From the NCBI GenBank assembly GCA_033558025.1, contig JAUCEF010000007.1:4960001-5024000 (forward strand): a stretch of DNA of 64,000 nucleotides, written 5' to 3'. The position numbers and the translations under genes are program-made. This document shows, piece after piece, positions 42,930-55,880 of this stretch. The notes under the pieces were generated by a model, which saw only the letters and a list, made by a program, of their open reading frames with translations, had not been told where the DNA came from and searched no databases. The stretch comes from Phytophthora sp. 'mugwort'. Taxonomy: Eukaryota > Oomycota > Peronosporomycetes > Peronosporales > Peronosporaceae. Position 1 is the first letter of the stretch. Each line of letters starts with the position of its first letter.

Positions 42930-45367
42930 TCCGTTTCGCATGTTTTCGTTGACTCGACAACTCAAGTCGTGGCGCGTCAGGTGACCTACCTGGAGGACGA
43001 GCTCCGTCGGACACGAGGTACTCGCAACGATCTTCTGCGATATCGCATGCACCAAGATCGCGTGATAGCCAAGATGTCTGACGATCTGCGTGCTTGGAAC
43101 AATTCCGGCACGACCAAGATCAACTTCGTCAGCAGGCCGCTGAGATCCACGACGTGGAGGGTCCTCTCTCCAGCGTTCAGCAGAAACACCCCGACGCCGA
43201 GTCCCACCGCGACGAACTCGCGTATCGTCTGGAACTCCGCGAGGAGGAGGTCGATGGACTACGCGACCAGATCATCGCCCATGAGAGAGCAAGATGAGAC
43301 CCACGCCGATCTCGACTCCTACCGAGTCAGTCTGAACTCCACTCAATCCGCTTTGGATAAAGCGATAGCTGAGGGCTCCGGATCGGACACCGATCGGACA
43401 CCGATGGAGCTCAGTCAGCTCGGCTTCGTGTGGAACTGGACGCGACCTTAGCGCGGCTGGAGGATGAGCTCCGTGAAGCCAGATCAGGCCTGATCGGGTC
43501 GCTTCTTCCGCTCCGATAGCCGACCCTGCATCCGTGAGCCTGTCGACCGGTATCTCGAATTGTTGATGGGCTCGTCCGTGAGCGAGATTAACTTCGAGTG
43601 GACTGGAATCAGCTCCAACTTGAGCGGGATCATCTTTAAGCTGAGGTCGATACGCTGCGACGTCGCCAATTTCCATTACAGTCTGATCTCGCGGCTGCGG
43701 TCAGTGATCGTGACTCAGCGGCGACGGAATCCGCTGATGCCCGTAAGTATCATGATCTTTCATTCGTCGGGTTGGATGAGTGCCTAACTCTCTCTTGTCA
43801 ATTCTGGTGTGCAGGAGAGGAGCTGGGTACATCTAGGCGGACCATTTGCGCGCTTGAATACCAGATCGCAGACCTTCAGACCGCTTATCATCAGCTTCGT
43901 CAGACCCAGGACGAAATTGGCACGGGCGTCGATCTGGTCACCGAGCGTCTTGCCGTGCGGAGCTATTGGTGAACCCCAGTGGATCTGGTCCCCCTCGATC
44001 AGGTAAACGGGAGCACAGCCGATCGACCTTTCCTTCTCCACCTCGCCCTTCGCCTAAGCGTCCTTCGCGCAGCTGATCCGTTCCTGCTCGTGGTCGATCG
44101 GCAGTTCCAACTGCCCGACTCGGGCTCCAGTCCGGTCTCGGCGGGAGCCCTCTCTGGCCGAGTCGGAGCCTCAGCCGGAGATCGATGACGATTGCCCGGG
44201 GATCTACAGCGAGCGGGACTCAGTTGCGTCCTACACGGAAGCTCCTCCATCAACTAGACTGTCATAATCAGTGGAAGACGAAGACGAAGACATCGACGAC
44301 CAGGATTTGGCGGCTTTGTCCCGTTCTCGTTCTGAAGCTCGTCGCCGATCCGGTACACTCCCGGGCGCAGATGCTTCCCAGTCGATCGAGATAGTCGATC
44401 CCGGCACCCCCGAAGGTCTCTGGGCGGATCCGTTGGAACAGCTGCGGCTCCCCCACATCAACCAGCAATTTCTGGACATGTCGATCCTGGGAGTCAACCG
44501 ACTGCCAAAGCGGGATCGGCAATTCAAGGTGGGCCTGGTTTCCCGAGTTCCCAGCTTCCCCTCCCGGATCTGAGGGATCCGCTAGATCCGATCTCGGAAA
44601 GCCTTCGGCTTCTCCTCCTGGATCTCCCTGGCATTGGTTCTCCCATTATTCCCGACCTCGATCTCCCGCCATATTTTTGCGCACCTTGACCGACCGGCTT
44701 CCGATCCCGCCGGGTTGGTCATCCACACGGCGCATGCGATGAGTACCCCCCCCCCCCCAAGGCCGCCACAGATTATCTGTACAGCTTGATCGCTGCTTCG
44801 AACATCGCTGCCTTGATCGCCGCTCGCCCCTGGGAGACGATGGAGAACCCAGAGGAGACCCTGACCTTCGATCTGCCGCTCCATCGCAGATCGAATACTA
44901 CTCTCGCCCAGATCGCGAATTCTTATCTCGCTATCGAGTGACGACATCTCCAAGCTTACTGGGAGACGACTCATTATCTTCCGATTACCGTTGAACAACG
45001 TCGTGACGCAGTGGTGGAGCTGTACCATCATGACCGTCGTCAGAGGCGGATCCGAGCGGGCGACAGCTGACGTGCGTTACTTCGTTCATTTCCTTTGATG
45101 ATGCGTGAGGGGTGGGCCGATCTGGATCTATTACTCGATCCTTTCTTCCTTCCCACCACAACCGACGACGAAACTTGGTATCCAAGTCGGGCATCCCGGG
45201 CAACCAACCTTGCTGACCACGATCTTCACCGAGCTGAACCTGGTGAGCTTTTGGAGACCCTACGTGAAGCTGACACCGCCGATCCATGGCGCAACCAATT
45301 TCGTAATCGGCCTATGGAACATTCGGCGTACCGAATCGGTCGAGTTCGGAACAAGTTCGACCCTTGA
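42849..45367 (+). pseudogene. Gag of the GATC-rich gypsy family, broken
   Basis: Starts MSDRHSDAFDEGRSPPLSPH, followed by a coiled coil (QVTYLEDELRRTRGTRNDLL, then in another frame HRDELAYRLELREEEVDGLR). An acidic linker (VEDEDEDIDDQDLAALSRSR near 44270), a capsid-like part near 44560-45000 and a C-terminal block (ATNLADHDLHRAEPGELLET, FRNRPMEHSAYRIGRVRNKF) ending at 45367 follow. At least five frame breaks are present, including a C-run at about 44740. The zinc knuckle that should follow is found at about 49070, 3.7 kb away, so another sequence interrupts gag and pol. Confidence 0.8.
44741..44758. repeat. Poly-C homopolymer in gag
   Basis: A run of about 15 C. It causes a frame change in the gag reading; its length is uncertain. 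Confidence 0.85.
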
Positions 45368-45729
45368 TACGGTTCGTTCTCCACTTCGCTCTGGTCCTCC
45401 ACCCCAACAATTTCTGTGTGAAGTCGCAGTTCATGAGTCGGTCTTCGTGCATTCATCTAGCCATTCTTCTTTTCGTCCATCCTTGCTTCTTTTCCGTCTT
45501 GACTGTTGTGGGTTTCCACGCGTTCTACTACTCGTCTAGAGCTACTCGATCTAGATTTCCTTTTCAGGTTCTTGAAATTTCATGCAGATTTACACGCATA
45601 ACGTCACATACGTCACCCATTTCCTCCGATCCGTGGCCTCCCCACCGATCCATCCTCCATTTTGCACCGGTCGCAGTGACCAGCTCACCACGATAGTCGA
45701 CCGTGAGTTCCCTGATCTCACTCCTCCTC

Positions 45730-48700
45730 GTAGGACTGCATTACACCGAATCGATTCCGGTTGGCATGTCACCGAAGGAAATCGTAGCGGAGTGCTCCAC
45801 AGTTGAGATCGGCTTTGTCGACCCAGCTGGGGTCTTCATATCCCTTCCAATACACCAGGAATTCCCGATAGGTCCATCCATACCGAGTTCTTCTGCCTGT
45901 CTGCAGATCAGTTATCTTCTCCACTTCGTATTCATCGGCTCCTAGATCCGGTGTACAGCTACCTTCGGGCAGCAGAGTTTAGTCAAAATCTAGTCGATCC
46001 GAGATTGGTACAGTCACCTCGATCTGTGGCCGATCCGAGAATTCCTTGACCAACTTCAACTTAGACTATCGGGAAGAGTCAATACTCCGTTCCGGCGATT
46101 TCGAGGCGCAGTGAATATTCGTTGATCTTCTCTGCAACTCGGAAAGGACCATGCCACAGATGTGCCAGCTTACGTGCATATCCTTCCTTCACGATCCAAA
46201 TACAGCCATACTTGTGCTCCGACCCTGATCTGATGCGGATCGACCTGTGCCGATCGGCTCGATCTGAGATCGCCTCCTGCAGCTTGACATTGACTTGTTT
46301 CCTTGCCGTCGCGTAGTAGCGCTGGATCCGGTTCCACCGTCTCCTAGGATCTCGGTCTCGTGTGCAGGTGCTACCCCAAGATTAGTGGCTTCCAACGTTG
46401 ACCTGGGGTCCCATCAATGTACCAGATAGAATGGTGTATCCCCTCGAGCTCGATCTTGAGCCATGTTGATCGCAAACGTCAGTCACTCAGTGTACTCAAC
46501 CCAATCCCGCTGGTTTAGATCTTGGACATACATCTTCAAGGCTCGAGTTATGGTCTGTACAATCCTTTCATCTGTTTGCTTGCGGTTGATACGCCATCAT
46601 CACCCTCTGTCGCTGGCCGAGATTCTTGTTAAACGCTCGGAAGAAGTCAGACATGAACCCGGGTTCTCGATCGTGGCGAATCGCTTCACTAGCACCAAAC
46701 TCCGGAAGACACACTCCTCGTACGACTCGGCATCGTCTGAACCGTTCTAGACGCACTTGCCTTCGCGATCACATAACCGATCTACCCTAATTAGTAGTTC
46801 AGTATTACCCTTGAACGACCTCGCCAGCGAGGATATGTGATCCATTGCAATGATCTGAAAAGGATATGTCGCCTGGAGGTTTCCAGGCGATTCTCCTCTG
46901 ATTGTGGGACGACCCTTTCCAGTTTCATAGTCTACACATCCACCCACATATCTCTGCGCACTGCGATATAAACCTCTCCAGTGGAAATAGTCCCCGGCCC
47001 GCTGATATGTACGACCAATCCCCTGATTACCAGCTTCGACACTCGCATGATAGTGATGCAGAATATCAAGGCGGAGAGTCTCGGGCGCGATCAGCCTCAT
47101 TAATCCGCCCCGGATCCACTTCCGATCTCTTGGTAAGAGGACAGTAGAACAGCAGATCATTATCGTCGACGTCATAGTCTCATGCTATTTTACCACACAG
47201 TCTGGCGTGATCTTGTGTGAGATCGGTCAATCTCCTGTCATTCAGCCTTGATATCCACACTTCCTCGTCTTGGGCCTGTCGGACACGATCGACACGGGAT
47301 CTCTCACAAAACCCTCGTCCAAAAGTGTCGGCTGGTGCACGGATCTGGTCCCTGATCGGGTAGCTACTGGCGAGATCCGCGCCACGGAGTCCTCCGGTCT
47401 GATCATTAGGATCTCATCCAGACGATTCAGCGTGACCAGATCCTGATACGCCTCCACCTTGTTGACGATCACTCATTGCTGCTGCTGCAGCGCAGCGCTG
47501 GCTAAACTGTCCGCACTAGCATTCCAGTCGCGCTTCGCGTGTAACAGTTCGTGGTCTGGCCAGACCTTGAGCCGATCCAAAGCCTTCTGCCTCAATAGCG
47601 TCAATCCGGGTGCCTTGCAATCGATCTCGCCTCGAACTTGTCTAATCACCAAATTCGAGTCACCGCAGATCACCAATCGTCTCAGAGTCATCACTTCCAA
47701 CCAATCGAAACGCAATAAGAGTCCATTGTAAGCTGCCTCGTTCACAGTCAGATCCTCGGCATACCCGGATCGGGCCTTCACATCCGTCCACTCGGGCAGC
47801 TTTCACAATATTGCACTATAGGCTCCCCCGCCTCGCTTTACTCGAACGGATCCGTCAAAACTCACCACAAATAGCTCTTCGTCCGCGCCTATTACTGGGA
47901 TCGGTACTTGAATCTGACGGTGTGGCTTTCCTTTGTGCGGTCGCGATCAATGCCTCAACCCCTTTGGACCTAGTGTAATACTGACATCGATCGCCCCAAG
48001 ATCTCGTCTTCTCCGTTGGTACACTTCTCGATCTCGAGCGTCCATGGCGACAGGAGTGCGACCCATGGACCTAATCGTTCTAGGAGACAAGGCGATCTGA
48101 AAAGCCATGCCAACGTCGAGTGTCTGGTTAGGATCCGGATCTGTCGTCCAACCAACATGTTGTAGTTCAGATCTAAGATCCGCAACAGGACCAACACTTT
48201 TTATCTACCACATTGTAGTTAAGTTCATTCGATTTCAGTGTACGACTCGCGAACATCACTGGGTGGTACACGCGGTCGTGTGCTCTTGCATACAGAGTGA
48301 CCGAGATTACCCACTCACTGCCATAACGACTACTACAGGTTGACGATCTGCATCGAAGTGACGCAAGATCGGAGTAGCGAAGATCTTCTCCTTCAATTTG
48401 TTAAAGGATCGGTATGCCCGAATCCAATTCTAGTCCGATGCACACAGGCCCGTCTTCGGTTGATCAGGTACGGACATCCGGTTCCGTCTGGATCAGGAAC
48501 GTCAAGATCGGGATCGGGAAGAGTTTCGTCGTGAATTAGACGGAGATCTCGACGTTTTCGCAGTTCGTTAAATCCACTTCACCCAACTCGTACAGGTCTG
48601 CAGCGTAAATCGAGTAGTCTTCGATGAATCGGCTATAATAATTCAGAGTGTCCAGGAACGGCTGCATCGAAATTCAGAGTGTCCAGGAACGGCTGCATCG

Positions 48701-48990
48701 ATCTGAGTGATTCCGGGAAGGGCAACTTGGCTAACCCTTTTGCATCCTTAGGGTGCCCTCCAGGCCTTCGATCGACACATGATATCCTAGATATCCACTC
48801 TCCGTAATCCACAGAAACTCTTGACACACTCGAATCGATCGGACTCAGAGGGTGACCTCCGTCTAATCTACTTCACCTCGGCGGATAACGATTCGACTCT
48901 TACGGAGGGGAGCCAAAAACGCCCGATCGGCCTTCACACGGACGAACCCAGACGGAACCAACGCCTCATATGTGAACGCAGATCGTCGCT
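45730..48990 (-). pseudogene. Gypsy pol 3' half: RT end, RNase H, integrase, chromodomain-like end
   Basis: On the minus strand: RT end (ESGYLGYHVSIEGLEG, then LNYYSRFIEDYSIYAADLYE), an RNase H of the plant-type fold (NEAAYNGLLLRFDWLEVMTL, VICGDSNLVIRQVRGEIDCK, NASADSLASAALQQQQ at 47781-47473) and an integrase zinc region (ILHHYHASVEAGNQGIGRTY, QRYVGGCVDYETGKGRP). The core start (FQIIAMDHISSLARSFKGNT), core remnants at 46760-46440 and a chromodomain-like end (YEVEKITDLQTGRRTRYG, REFLVYWKGYEDPSWVDKAD near 45880) come next. Stops and shifts are frequent. It is antisense to the gag and the PR-RT blocks on either side. Confidence 0.82.
48641..48701. repeat. 31-bp direct duplication
   Basis: ATTCAGAGTGTCCAGGAACG followed by GCTGCATCGA occurs at 48641 and again at 48672. 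It sits within the RT-end segment of the minus-strand pol and disrupts it. Confidence 0.95.
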
Positions 48991-49019
48991 ACCCCCGGGA
49001 TAATCGGAGCCGAGCCGAG

Positions 49020-51606
49020 CCCACACTGTAGGTCCCGAAAGCATACAGATCTCGGTTGTTGGAGGCGTTGGACGTGTCAGAAGTGTGGTAAGAGAGGCCA
49101 CCCAGCGGATCACTGCCTTTTCGTATGCCGTGGATTTGGTGAGCTACAGGACATGAGCAAGTGTCTCATGGAAGCGTTCTACAACCAGATTCGTCAATGA
49201 TACAACCCGACCAAACATGCGGGGATGCTACCTGCAATGGCAGAAAATATGTTATACTAGGACGCTTGCCGGGTTTGAATCTGGTACGAGCCAAGGGTTC
49301 TACGTATTGCATCTATGCATTTGTGGGCAAAAGATCGGTACATGGAGTTAAACAGCACCAAAATCTACGCGATAATACATGTGATCTACATGGGAATCCT
49401 ATTGCTAAGATCTCGAACCTTCGTCACATCGACAAATATCATCGATCGGATGTCATAATGGCCTTGGATCTCCTGTCAGGAAAATCTGAAGGTTATTGGA
49501 AACATCAGGCCCTGGGAAAGGGAAAGTGGTTTCGACAAGCGAAAGCGAGAGGCAAGATCAACAATGACAAGGCGATCTTATCTTACATACTGATGCCGAG
49601 GTGTCCATTCTGGACACAGCCTTTGCTCATGAGTCAGTGCCAAGAATGTCTGGAGATCGGTGAAAATGTGTATGTCACGAATGGGAGGACATGGATCAAG
49701 ATCACGCTGGCGGATCGATGGGGTACTTCTTCGATATCTGGGTCGGAGATCTTGCGGGCCAAGACGCGATCTTGGGCATGGACTTTGTCATACCCGCCGG
49801 GATCAGGCTAGATCTGGCCGATGGATCGATTTGCCTGCCAGACGAAACGGATCCAACTCAGCGGACGCCGACAGCTACAGCTCTACCATGACAAGGCGAA
49901 AGTGATGACGTTAGATCAGCACCTCCAAGCTGAGGTTGGGGGATCGATCGAGTTACCGCTCGGGTTGCGGGCATCCGCAGCTCGCGAGATGCTGTGGGTT
50001 ACACTTGGGGATCGATGGTTGCCGACGGTGACGACGGGGCCAGGAAAAAAAAGTATCTGTTGCTGACGAATATCAGCGACAGTCGGCTGATCCTCCAGCG
50101 AGATGTACGGATCGCGATAAGGCTAGCAGGGGATCGAGTTCCCGCTTGCCAGGTTTTGCATCGATCGGATCGCGTCGATATGGGGAGTGGCAGAATTTGG
50201 CGTTGCAAGCGACTACGGAAACACTTCCCCGAACAACGGAAGGGCCGGACCATGTACCCACGGTAGGGCGCCCGGACTATGCCACACCACGTGCGATATT
50301 ACGTAGAGCCCCGATTTTAGATGACGAAGTTGGCATAGTTACCGTCTACAGCGGTTAGTCGATCAGGCGTTGCAACCCCGATCCCTCAAGAAGAGAGAAG
50401 GGGTGCATCGAGATCGCCACGTGTGATATTGCTTCGGATGGAACGCGGCGAGGAGCGCCCCGATCCAGCTATGGTGGTCGTCCAAGCTGACACACCGACG
50501 GTAGGTCAAGTTGACGAGGTCGCGAAGGCGACAGATCGGATATCGCCCAAAGGTTTATCGGATGGCGAGAAGGGGCAACAAGGAGCTAGCTCACCAGGCC
50601 TGTCTGAAGATCGGACGCGGAATCGCATAGATCAACCAAGTCCGAATGACTCCGATCGCGGTGGAGATGGCGATCCGGTCGGAACTGACTTGAATTACCA
50701 CCATGAAGGTGGGGAGTTGAGGGCAGAAGACGTGGACCGAGCGTTAGCGGTGCTTCCCGAAGTCGATATGGCTACGACCGAGAAGGTGACCATCGAAGAT
50801 ATCCAGATGGGAGATCCGCATCATAATACCCCTAAAGCAATCGACCGACTTTGACAGATGATCTGGAAGAGACGACACATCCTGATCGGCATGGGCAACG
50901 CGCTGCCTACGGCCCCAAGGGGCGTTGTATGTGATATCGATGTAGGAGGTGCAAAACCCGTGGCGCAGCGAGTACGGAAGGTGGGGGGGCGCCGCGTTTC
51001 AGGGAGAAGGTATCGGATCTGATCAAAAGACTGTTAGCAGCCAAGATAATCCAACACTCTACTTCCCCATGGGCATCTCCGATCGTGATCATCATTAAGC
51101 AGAACGGAGTGGATATACGACTGTGGATCGACTACCGGTTGGTGAACGATCCGACACGACTAATGGTCTACCTGATGCCAGTGATCAACGATCTGCTGGA
51201 AGATCTGGACACAGTGCTATGGTATTATTCGTTAGACATGGCAAGTGGATTCTGGGTGGTCCCGATGACCGATCGATCTCGCGCGATCTCGTCCTTCGTT
51301 ACTCCTTTCGGGCTGTTCGAGTGGAAGAGGGTGCCCTTTGGGCTCAAGCACGCGCCGCAGATCTATCAACGGTTGGTGTATAACGCGTTGTATGGATTCA
51401 TGAAGATCTCGAAATCCGAACCTACATGGCGACGCACGGTTATGTTTGACGCAGGGGAACCGAAGATCCCGGCAAAACCTTCAGTTTCAGGACGTAGATC
51501 ATACATCGACGACACCCTAGTCACCGCTGGAACATGGGATCAACTATGTGTTCGAGTGGAACGCCTATTCAACGCCTGCGACAAATGAAACTTGTCCATC
51601 GAGGCG
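49020..51606 (+). pseudogene. Gypsy zinc knuckle, protease and reverse transcriptase up to YIDD, broken
   Basis: A CCHC knuckle (CQKCGKRGHPADHC, about 49080) is followed by a gag-pol linker. The retropepsin-like part comes at about 49670-49860 (GYFFDIWVGDLAGQDAILGM, DFVIPAGIRLDLADGSICLP). Next are a long acidic linker (50420-50850) and RT at 50930-51606 (IIHHSTSPWASPIVIIIK-like lead, LWIDYRLVNDPTRLMVYLMP, YSLDMASGFWVVPMTDRS, FGLFEWKRVPFGLKHAPQIY and the catalytic SYIDDTLVTAGTWDQL). The RT frame itself is open for 167 codons but stops at FNACDK and is cut at 51609 by the inverted right arm. Confidence 0.85.
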
Positions 51607-51608
51607 GC

Positions 51609-53273
51609 AGAACGACGGGACCTAACGCTGTGGGGCGAAAGGGGCGGCGATCGGCCTTCATCAAAGGCGTCGGAATGGCGATCACTCATGGTGCTGGAGT
51701 TGAATGGATTGTTGGGACGAAGATTGAGATTTGTGACCGGAGTGTGGCCGCTGTACGGCAACGACTTGGGACAGGGGGCGGTTGTGGAGAAGCGTCAACC
51801 AAGAATATCAGATCCCCAAGAAATAGCCAGATCGGTGAGAAAGGCGGCTTGAGAGGTGAAGAGAGGGGACGATCGAGCCGGATCAAGATACGAGGTAAAA
51901 GCGGGGCGACGTTCGAGTTAATCTGGGGCATAAGGGGATGCTCTGACAACAGGAAAGAAAACCAAGGTCGAGCAGCCATCAAGCACGGATCTGTTATACC
52001 GTAACCACCCGACAGATCGGGGATCGAAAGGATATTCGAAGCCTGGATCTGGGTAATGGATGGAAACAAGAGATCAAGACTGGCCAATGACGACGGCGTC
52101 GATCTCACCGGATCTGGCTCCAGTTGAGCCTCGGTCGGACCTCGATCGATTGTGCCGACCTGGTGTCCGTGGACCGGGCTACACCTTGTCTTTCGGGATC
52201 AGATAGGTCAGGTCGATCTGACATGCGAGATCGAGCCGATCGATAGCGGGAGATCGGGCCGATCCGGCGATCAAGGTTCGGAAGATCGGGCTGATCCGGC
52301 GCCTGCAGATCGGGCTACACCCCGTCGTCCGGGATCGGGCAGATCGGATCGATCTTGCGCTCGAGATTGAGCGGATCGGGTCGATCGGTATTCGCTGATC
52401 GGCATACAGGTTCTGACATCTTCGATCTGTCAGATCGACATACATGTTCGGACATATGCGATCTGGCAGATCGGGCCGATCGGTGTTCACAGATCGACAT
52501 ACGCGTTCGGACATCCGCGATCTGGCAGATCGGGATTCGATCAGCAATCATCCTCAGAGATCGGCAAGTGTGAGGACGGTACGCGTCGAGTGGTTGAAGA
52601 AGGGCAAGATTCAGTAGGTTCAGGTGGCACGCGATAGGGTTCATGATGGGAGGATAGGACAAGAAAAGATAAAAAAAAAAAAACAATCAGACTCAAATTT
52701 GCATTGAACGACTTAGGCGGTTTTCAAGTATCGCAGGAAGGGAACCATATTGGCCCTCCTAAGTATCAACTAGCCCAAGGTAACAGATCAAGCGTCGCGC
52801 TGAGAGGATATTGGCCGACCATCCCCCAGGCTAGCGAATTTCTGCTTAAGCGCATACCTCGATCGATCGGTATTCAGTGCTTGGCCGACGATCGCTTCGG
52901 CTCTCAAGTCGCAAATCCCGCTAAAGGAAGCGGCAAGCAATCCAAGGAACGGAACAACGCCACACGGCAACCTCGGCCTCGGATCAAGTCCTCGCCCCCG
53001 ATCGAAGGTCTACCTCAGATCGGAACCAATAACGCAGCAGAGCGAAGACTTCCACGCTGCTCCACGCCCCCGCGTCCCGCCAGGACGTTCAAGACTTTAC
53101 ATCGCTGCATCCTTCGGAGTCCCAAGAGAGCAGATCCAGCCCACCACGGGTACACAAGGTGAGACCAAGCTCAGCTGATCACGGATCATCGGAGAACCCC
53201 CTCCGTTAGTCGGTGTCTGGGCGCAGTTGGTAAGCGGATCGGGTCTTAATGATATTTTGACCGATCCCGCTAC
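51609..53273 (-). repeat. Right 1,665-bp arm of the inverted repeat
   Basis: The reverse complement of the left arm at 41265-42929. On the minus strand it is LTR, leader and the first gag codons (MSDRHSDAFDEGRSPPLSPH...), cut at the same gag position as the left arm's end. It joins RT sequence directly. The LTR end (minus-strand TGTAGCGGG) lies at 53274. Confidence 0.92.
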
Positions 53274-53879
53274 ACACACTATTTCTATTGGCTGGAAAGC
53301 CAATACGAACGTAAAGGTTATTATCTGGAGTCAAATTCGCAACGATATGCTAGCATAATGGTCTTACCGATTTCCCAGGCTTATAGTGGTCACTCATGTA
53401 CAGGGTACGGGGTACCATCCCAAAAATCCATATACAGTTGGGTACATAGTATCTTCGATAAAGTGCGAAATGTCGTGAAAGGTCATGCTATTTTTATGCG
53501 TTCATGTCATCATCGGACTCAACTTCACCTATCGTCCTGTCTAGAGCACGTTGGCGCTGCAGCAATCCGTCGACGCCACAGCTTTCGCCGGGAGGTGTAG
53601 GAAGTGCCAGTAGAGCTCAGATCAGGAACAAAATCGCGAATATCCTCTGCGATATCTGGCGGGTTGCCCGCGGCATTGAGCACGGCGATTTTCTGCCTAG
53701 CGGTTAACGACGTACGACGTTTGCCTGGCACAGCTTGAGGTGGCATTTCCAATTGAATGGCTTTGAGCGCGACCCACAAATATAAACCGGTAATAAAACC
53801 GATATGTTTTCATTGACCGTTACGTGCCGAGGAATTCTGAAATGCACAAATCGAGCAATAGAGGCTTTTCGAAGGCCAC
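53274..53879. other. Spacer with a possible helix-turn-helix fragment (minus)
   Basis: A minus-strand frame at 53525-53779 reads KRRTSLTARQKIAVLNAAGN, which resembles the N-terminal psq/CENP-B-type helix-turn-helix of pogo-like transposases. No catalytic part follows. Otherwise nothing is recognised. Confidence 0.35.
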
Positions 53880-54006
53880 TTGAGTTTAAGTTGAGTTTCA
53901 CAAACACGCCGTTCTATGGAAGCTGATAGGAGAACGGTGTCCACTCAAATTTCCGTTTCGGCCGCACTTTAGTTCCACTCTGCTCAGAGCCGCTCAGCAC
54001 TCATCA

Positions 54007-54949
54007 ATGGCACAGGAGAGGGCCATGAGCGATGATGAGGAGTCGTATTCCCGTGCTGGTTCTTCTGTCGACACAACAGCGGGCACACGGAAGAACTTCA
54101 CGGTGGCAGACGACCTTACCTTACTGAGATGTGTTAATCTTGTGCGACCTTGGGAAGCAGCAGTGGGCACTTCCAACGGAATCATGAGACGATTGTTGAA
54201 AGTGCCGCTCTGTGGAGGATTTTGTCAAGAAGGATGGCTCAGCACTGCGCACGCGCTTCGACTGTCACGTCCGTGTCTTCCGAGCCCAGCAACGCGCTTT
54301 CATGCGGTCCTTAGATACTTCTGAAGAATACCAGGAGCGTAGCGTCCTCCTCCAAGACATAGTGTGTCGCATGGACAACTGGAAGGAGAAATCGGAGGAG
54401 GCAAAGGCTTTGAAGAGATCACAAAACGAAGGAATAGAGTCGTTGGGAGAGTTGATGCGACGGCTGGTGATGGCCGAGCTGGAAGGTGAAGACAAGGAAG
54501 GCCCGTTAAGCACCAAGGAAGAGGGAGACGGTGGCGATCAAGCTCCAGCCGATGCTGCTAGTGCTAGCACTGACGCAACTAGCAGCAACACTACAGGCAC
54601 TAATGCAACGAAGGGCGGTCAAGTGCGGGCGGCTCCGCGAGGTATTTGCCGGGCTCAAAAGTGAAGCAAGCGAGAGAAGCGTGCTGTGGTACGAGATTCA
54701 ATTGCACAGGCGATGGATCGATCGCTGTCGGACGCAACGGCCAAATACGAGTGTCTGCGCCAACGACTCCTCTTTGAGTTTGACGAAGCAGCAAGAAGAC
54801 TAGCGTTCGACGAGAAGCGCATAGAAGCGGACAGGAAACGAGAAGAACGACGTGAAGTCGCCGATACGGAGCGTGAACAAGCAAATCAAGGGTTTATCGT
54901 GAAGTTGCTGCAGATAGCAATGGGAAGGCCATCGGTAGCTAGGTTGTAG
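54007..54949 (+). pseudogene. Myb/SANT-like protein of a Harbinger element, frameshifted
   Basis: Starts MAQERAMSDDEESYSRAGSS and runs into a SANT/trihelix-like start (TRKNFTVADDLTLLRCVNLV, then RPWEAAVGTSNGIM). A short deletion and frame change near 54195 follow. The domain resumes as DFVKKDGSALRTRFDCHVRV and a helical region (DNWKEKSEEAKALKRSQNEG), then an Ala/Ser/Thr linker and, after another frame change near 54665, a coiled coil (FDEAARRLAFDEKRIEADRK) to 54949. In Harbinger elements this protein brings the transposase to the ends and the nucleus. The copy is broken at least twice. Confidence 0.68.
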
Positions 54950-55094
54950 TAACTTAGCTGCTAAGGTAATCAGTCGGTGCAAGTGGGCGCATACCAAGTA
55001 CATAGATATTTGATTGCCAATGGATTGCATACATGTGTGGCAGTTACTCAGTAGGCTGCTACTAAGAAGAGCTTTTCCATTAGCGTTTGATGTG

Positions 55095-55880
55095 CTCTCA
55101 TCTTTTTATCCCAATTGATAAAAAAGACCAAAGGGTCTTTACTCTGCCAAAACCCCATTCGACTGCTGCTTTTACGCTGCTTATGCGGGCGTTAAACGCT
55201 GCTTACACAATTCCCGGTGTTGCAAGTGGGAACGGACAGCAAAGATATCTGCTGTGCCATACGCACGGTCGCCGTAGATCACTTTGCCCTCAAACTTGTC
55301 CTCATTCTCCAGATACTCGAGCAACCCACTCATGCTCAGCATCGGTTTGTCGTGCCTTCGTCCCTCGGGCCGTATACACTGAAGAGAAGCCCTCAGGTGC
55401 AGTAACGGCCGGCCAGTTAAAAACGCGGATGGCCGCTGTAAACTGAGCGCTATAAATTCTCAAAGCTGGATGCAGGGTTGGTCCTTGCGCTTGGCCGCGC
55501 AATGTACTGCTTGCGCCGTCGGTGAAGGCCCAACATGCCCGCAGCGGAGAAGCCTTGAAACAGCAACACAATAGTCGTCTAGGCGCTCCAAAACAGTAGC
55601 CGTGTAAAGTAGAGCAGTCCTGCGTTCTTTTCGTACAAAATAGTGATAGCCTCTTTGCATATGCGGCTGTAAGCTGCGGTTGATCGCCCGAACTCGTTGG
55701 AGACGGTGAACAGCTTCGACGGCTCGGTCAATCGGCGGCATACCATCGCCAGAGCTTCGACACTCCACACGATGTCGCCATCAGGTGTCCGGAGCTCGTC
55801 TTGAGGAAGCTGTAGCTAGACAGCGAGATAATAGAGCTGCTCAATCGTGAAGTTGTAGTGAACGAGAGCGGTGCTATTAT
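55095..55880 (-). pseudogene. PIF/Harbinger DDE transposase, broken
   Basis: Minus-strand blocks in changing frames: WSVEALAMVCRRLTEPSKLF and EFGRSTAAYSRICKEAITIL (entry helices), FTDGASSTLRG (first Asp region, eroded) and GPEGRRHDKPMLSMSGLLEY. KVIYGDRAYGTADIF (second Asp) and KAAVEWGFGRVKTLWSF near 55160 (third acidic residue) follow. Three or more frameshifts are present. The order and motifs fit DDE_4/Harbinger transposases. Confidence 0.75.
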
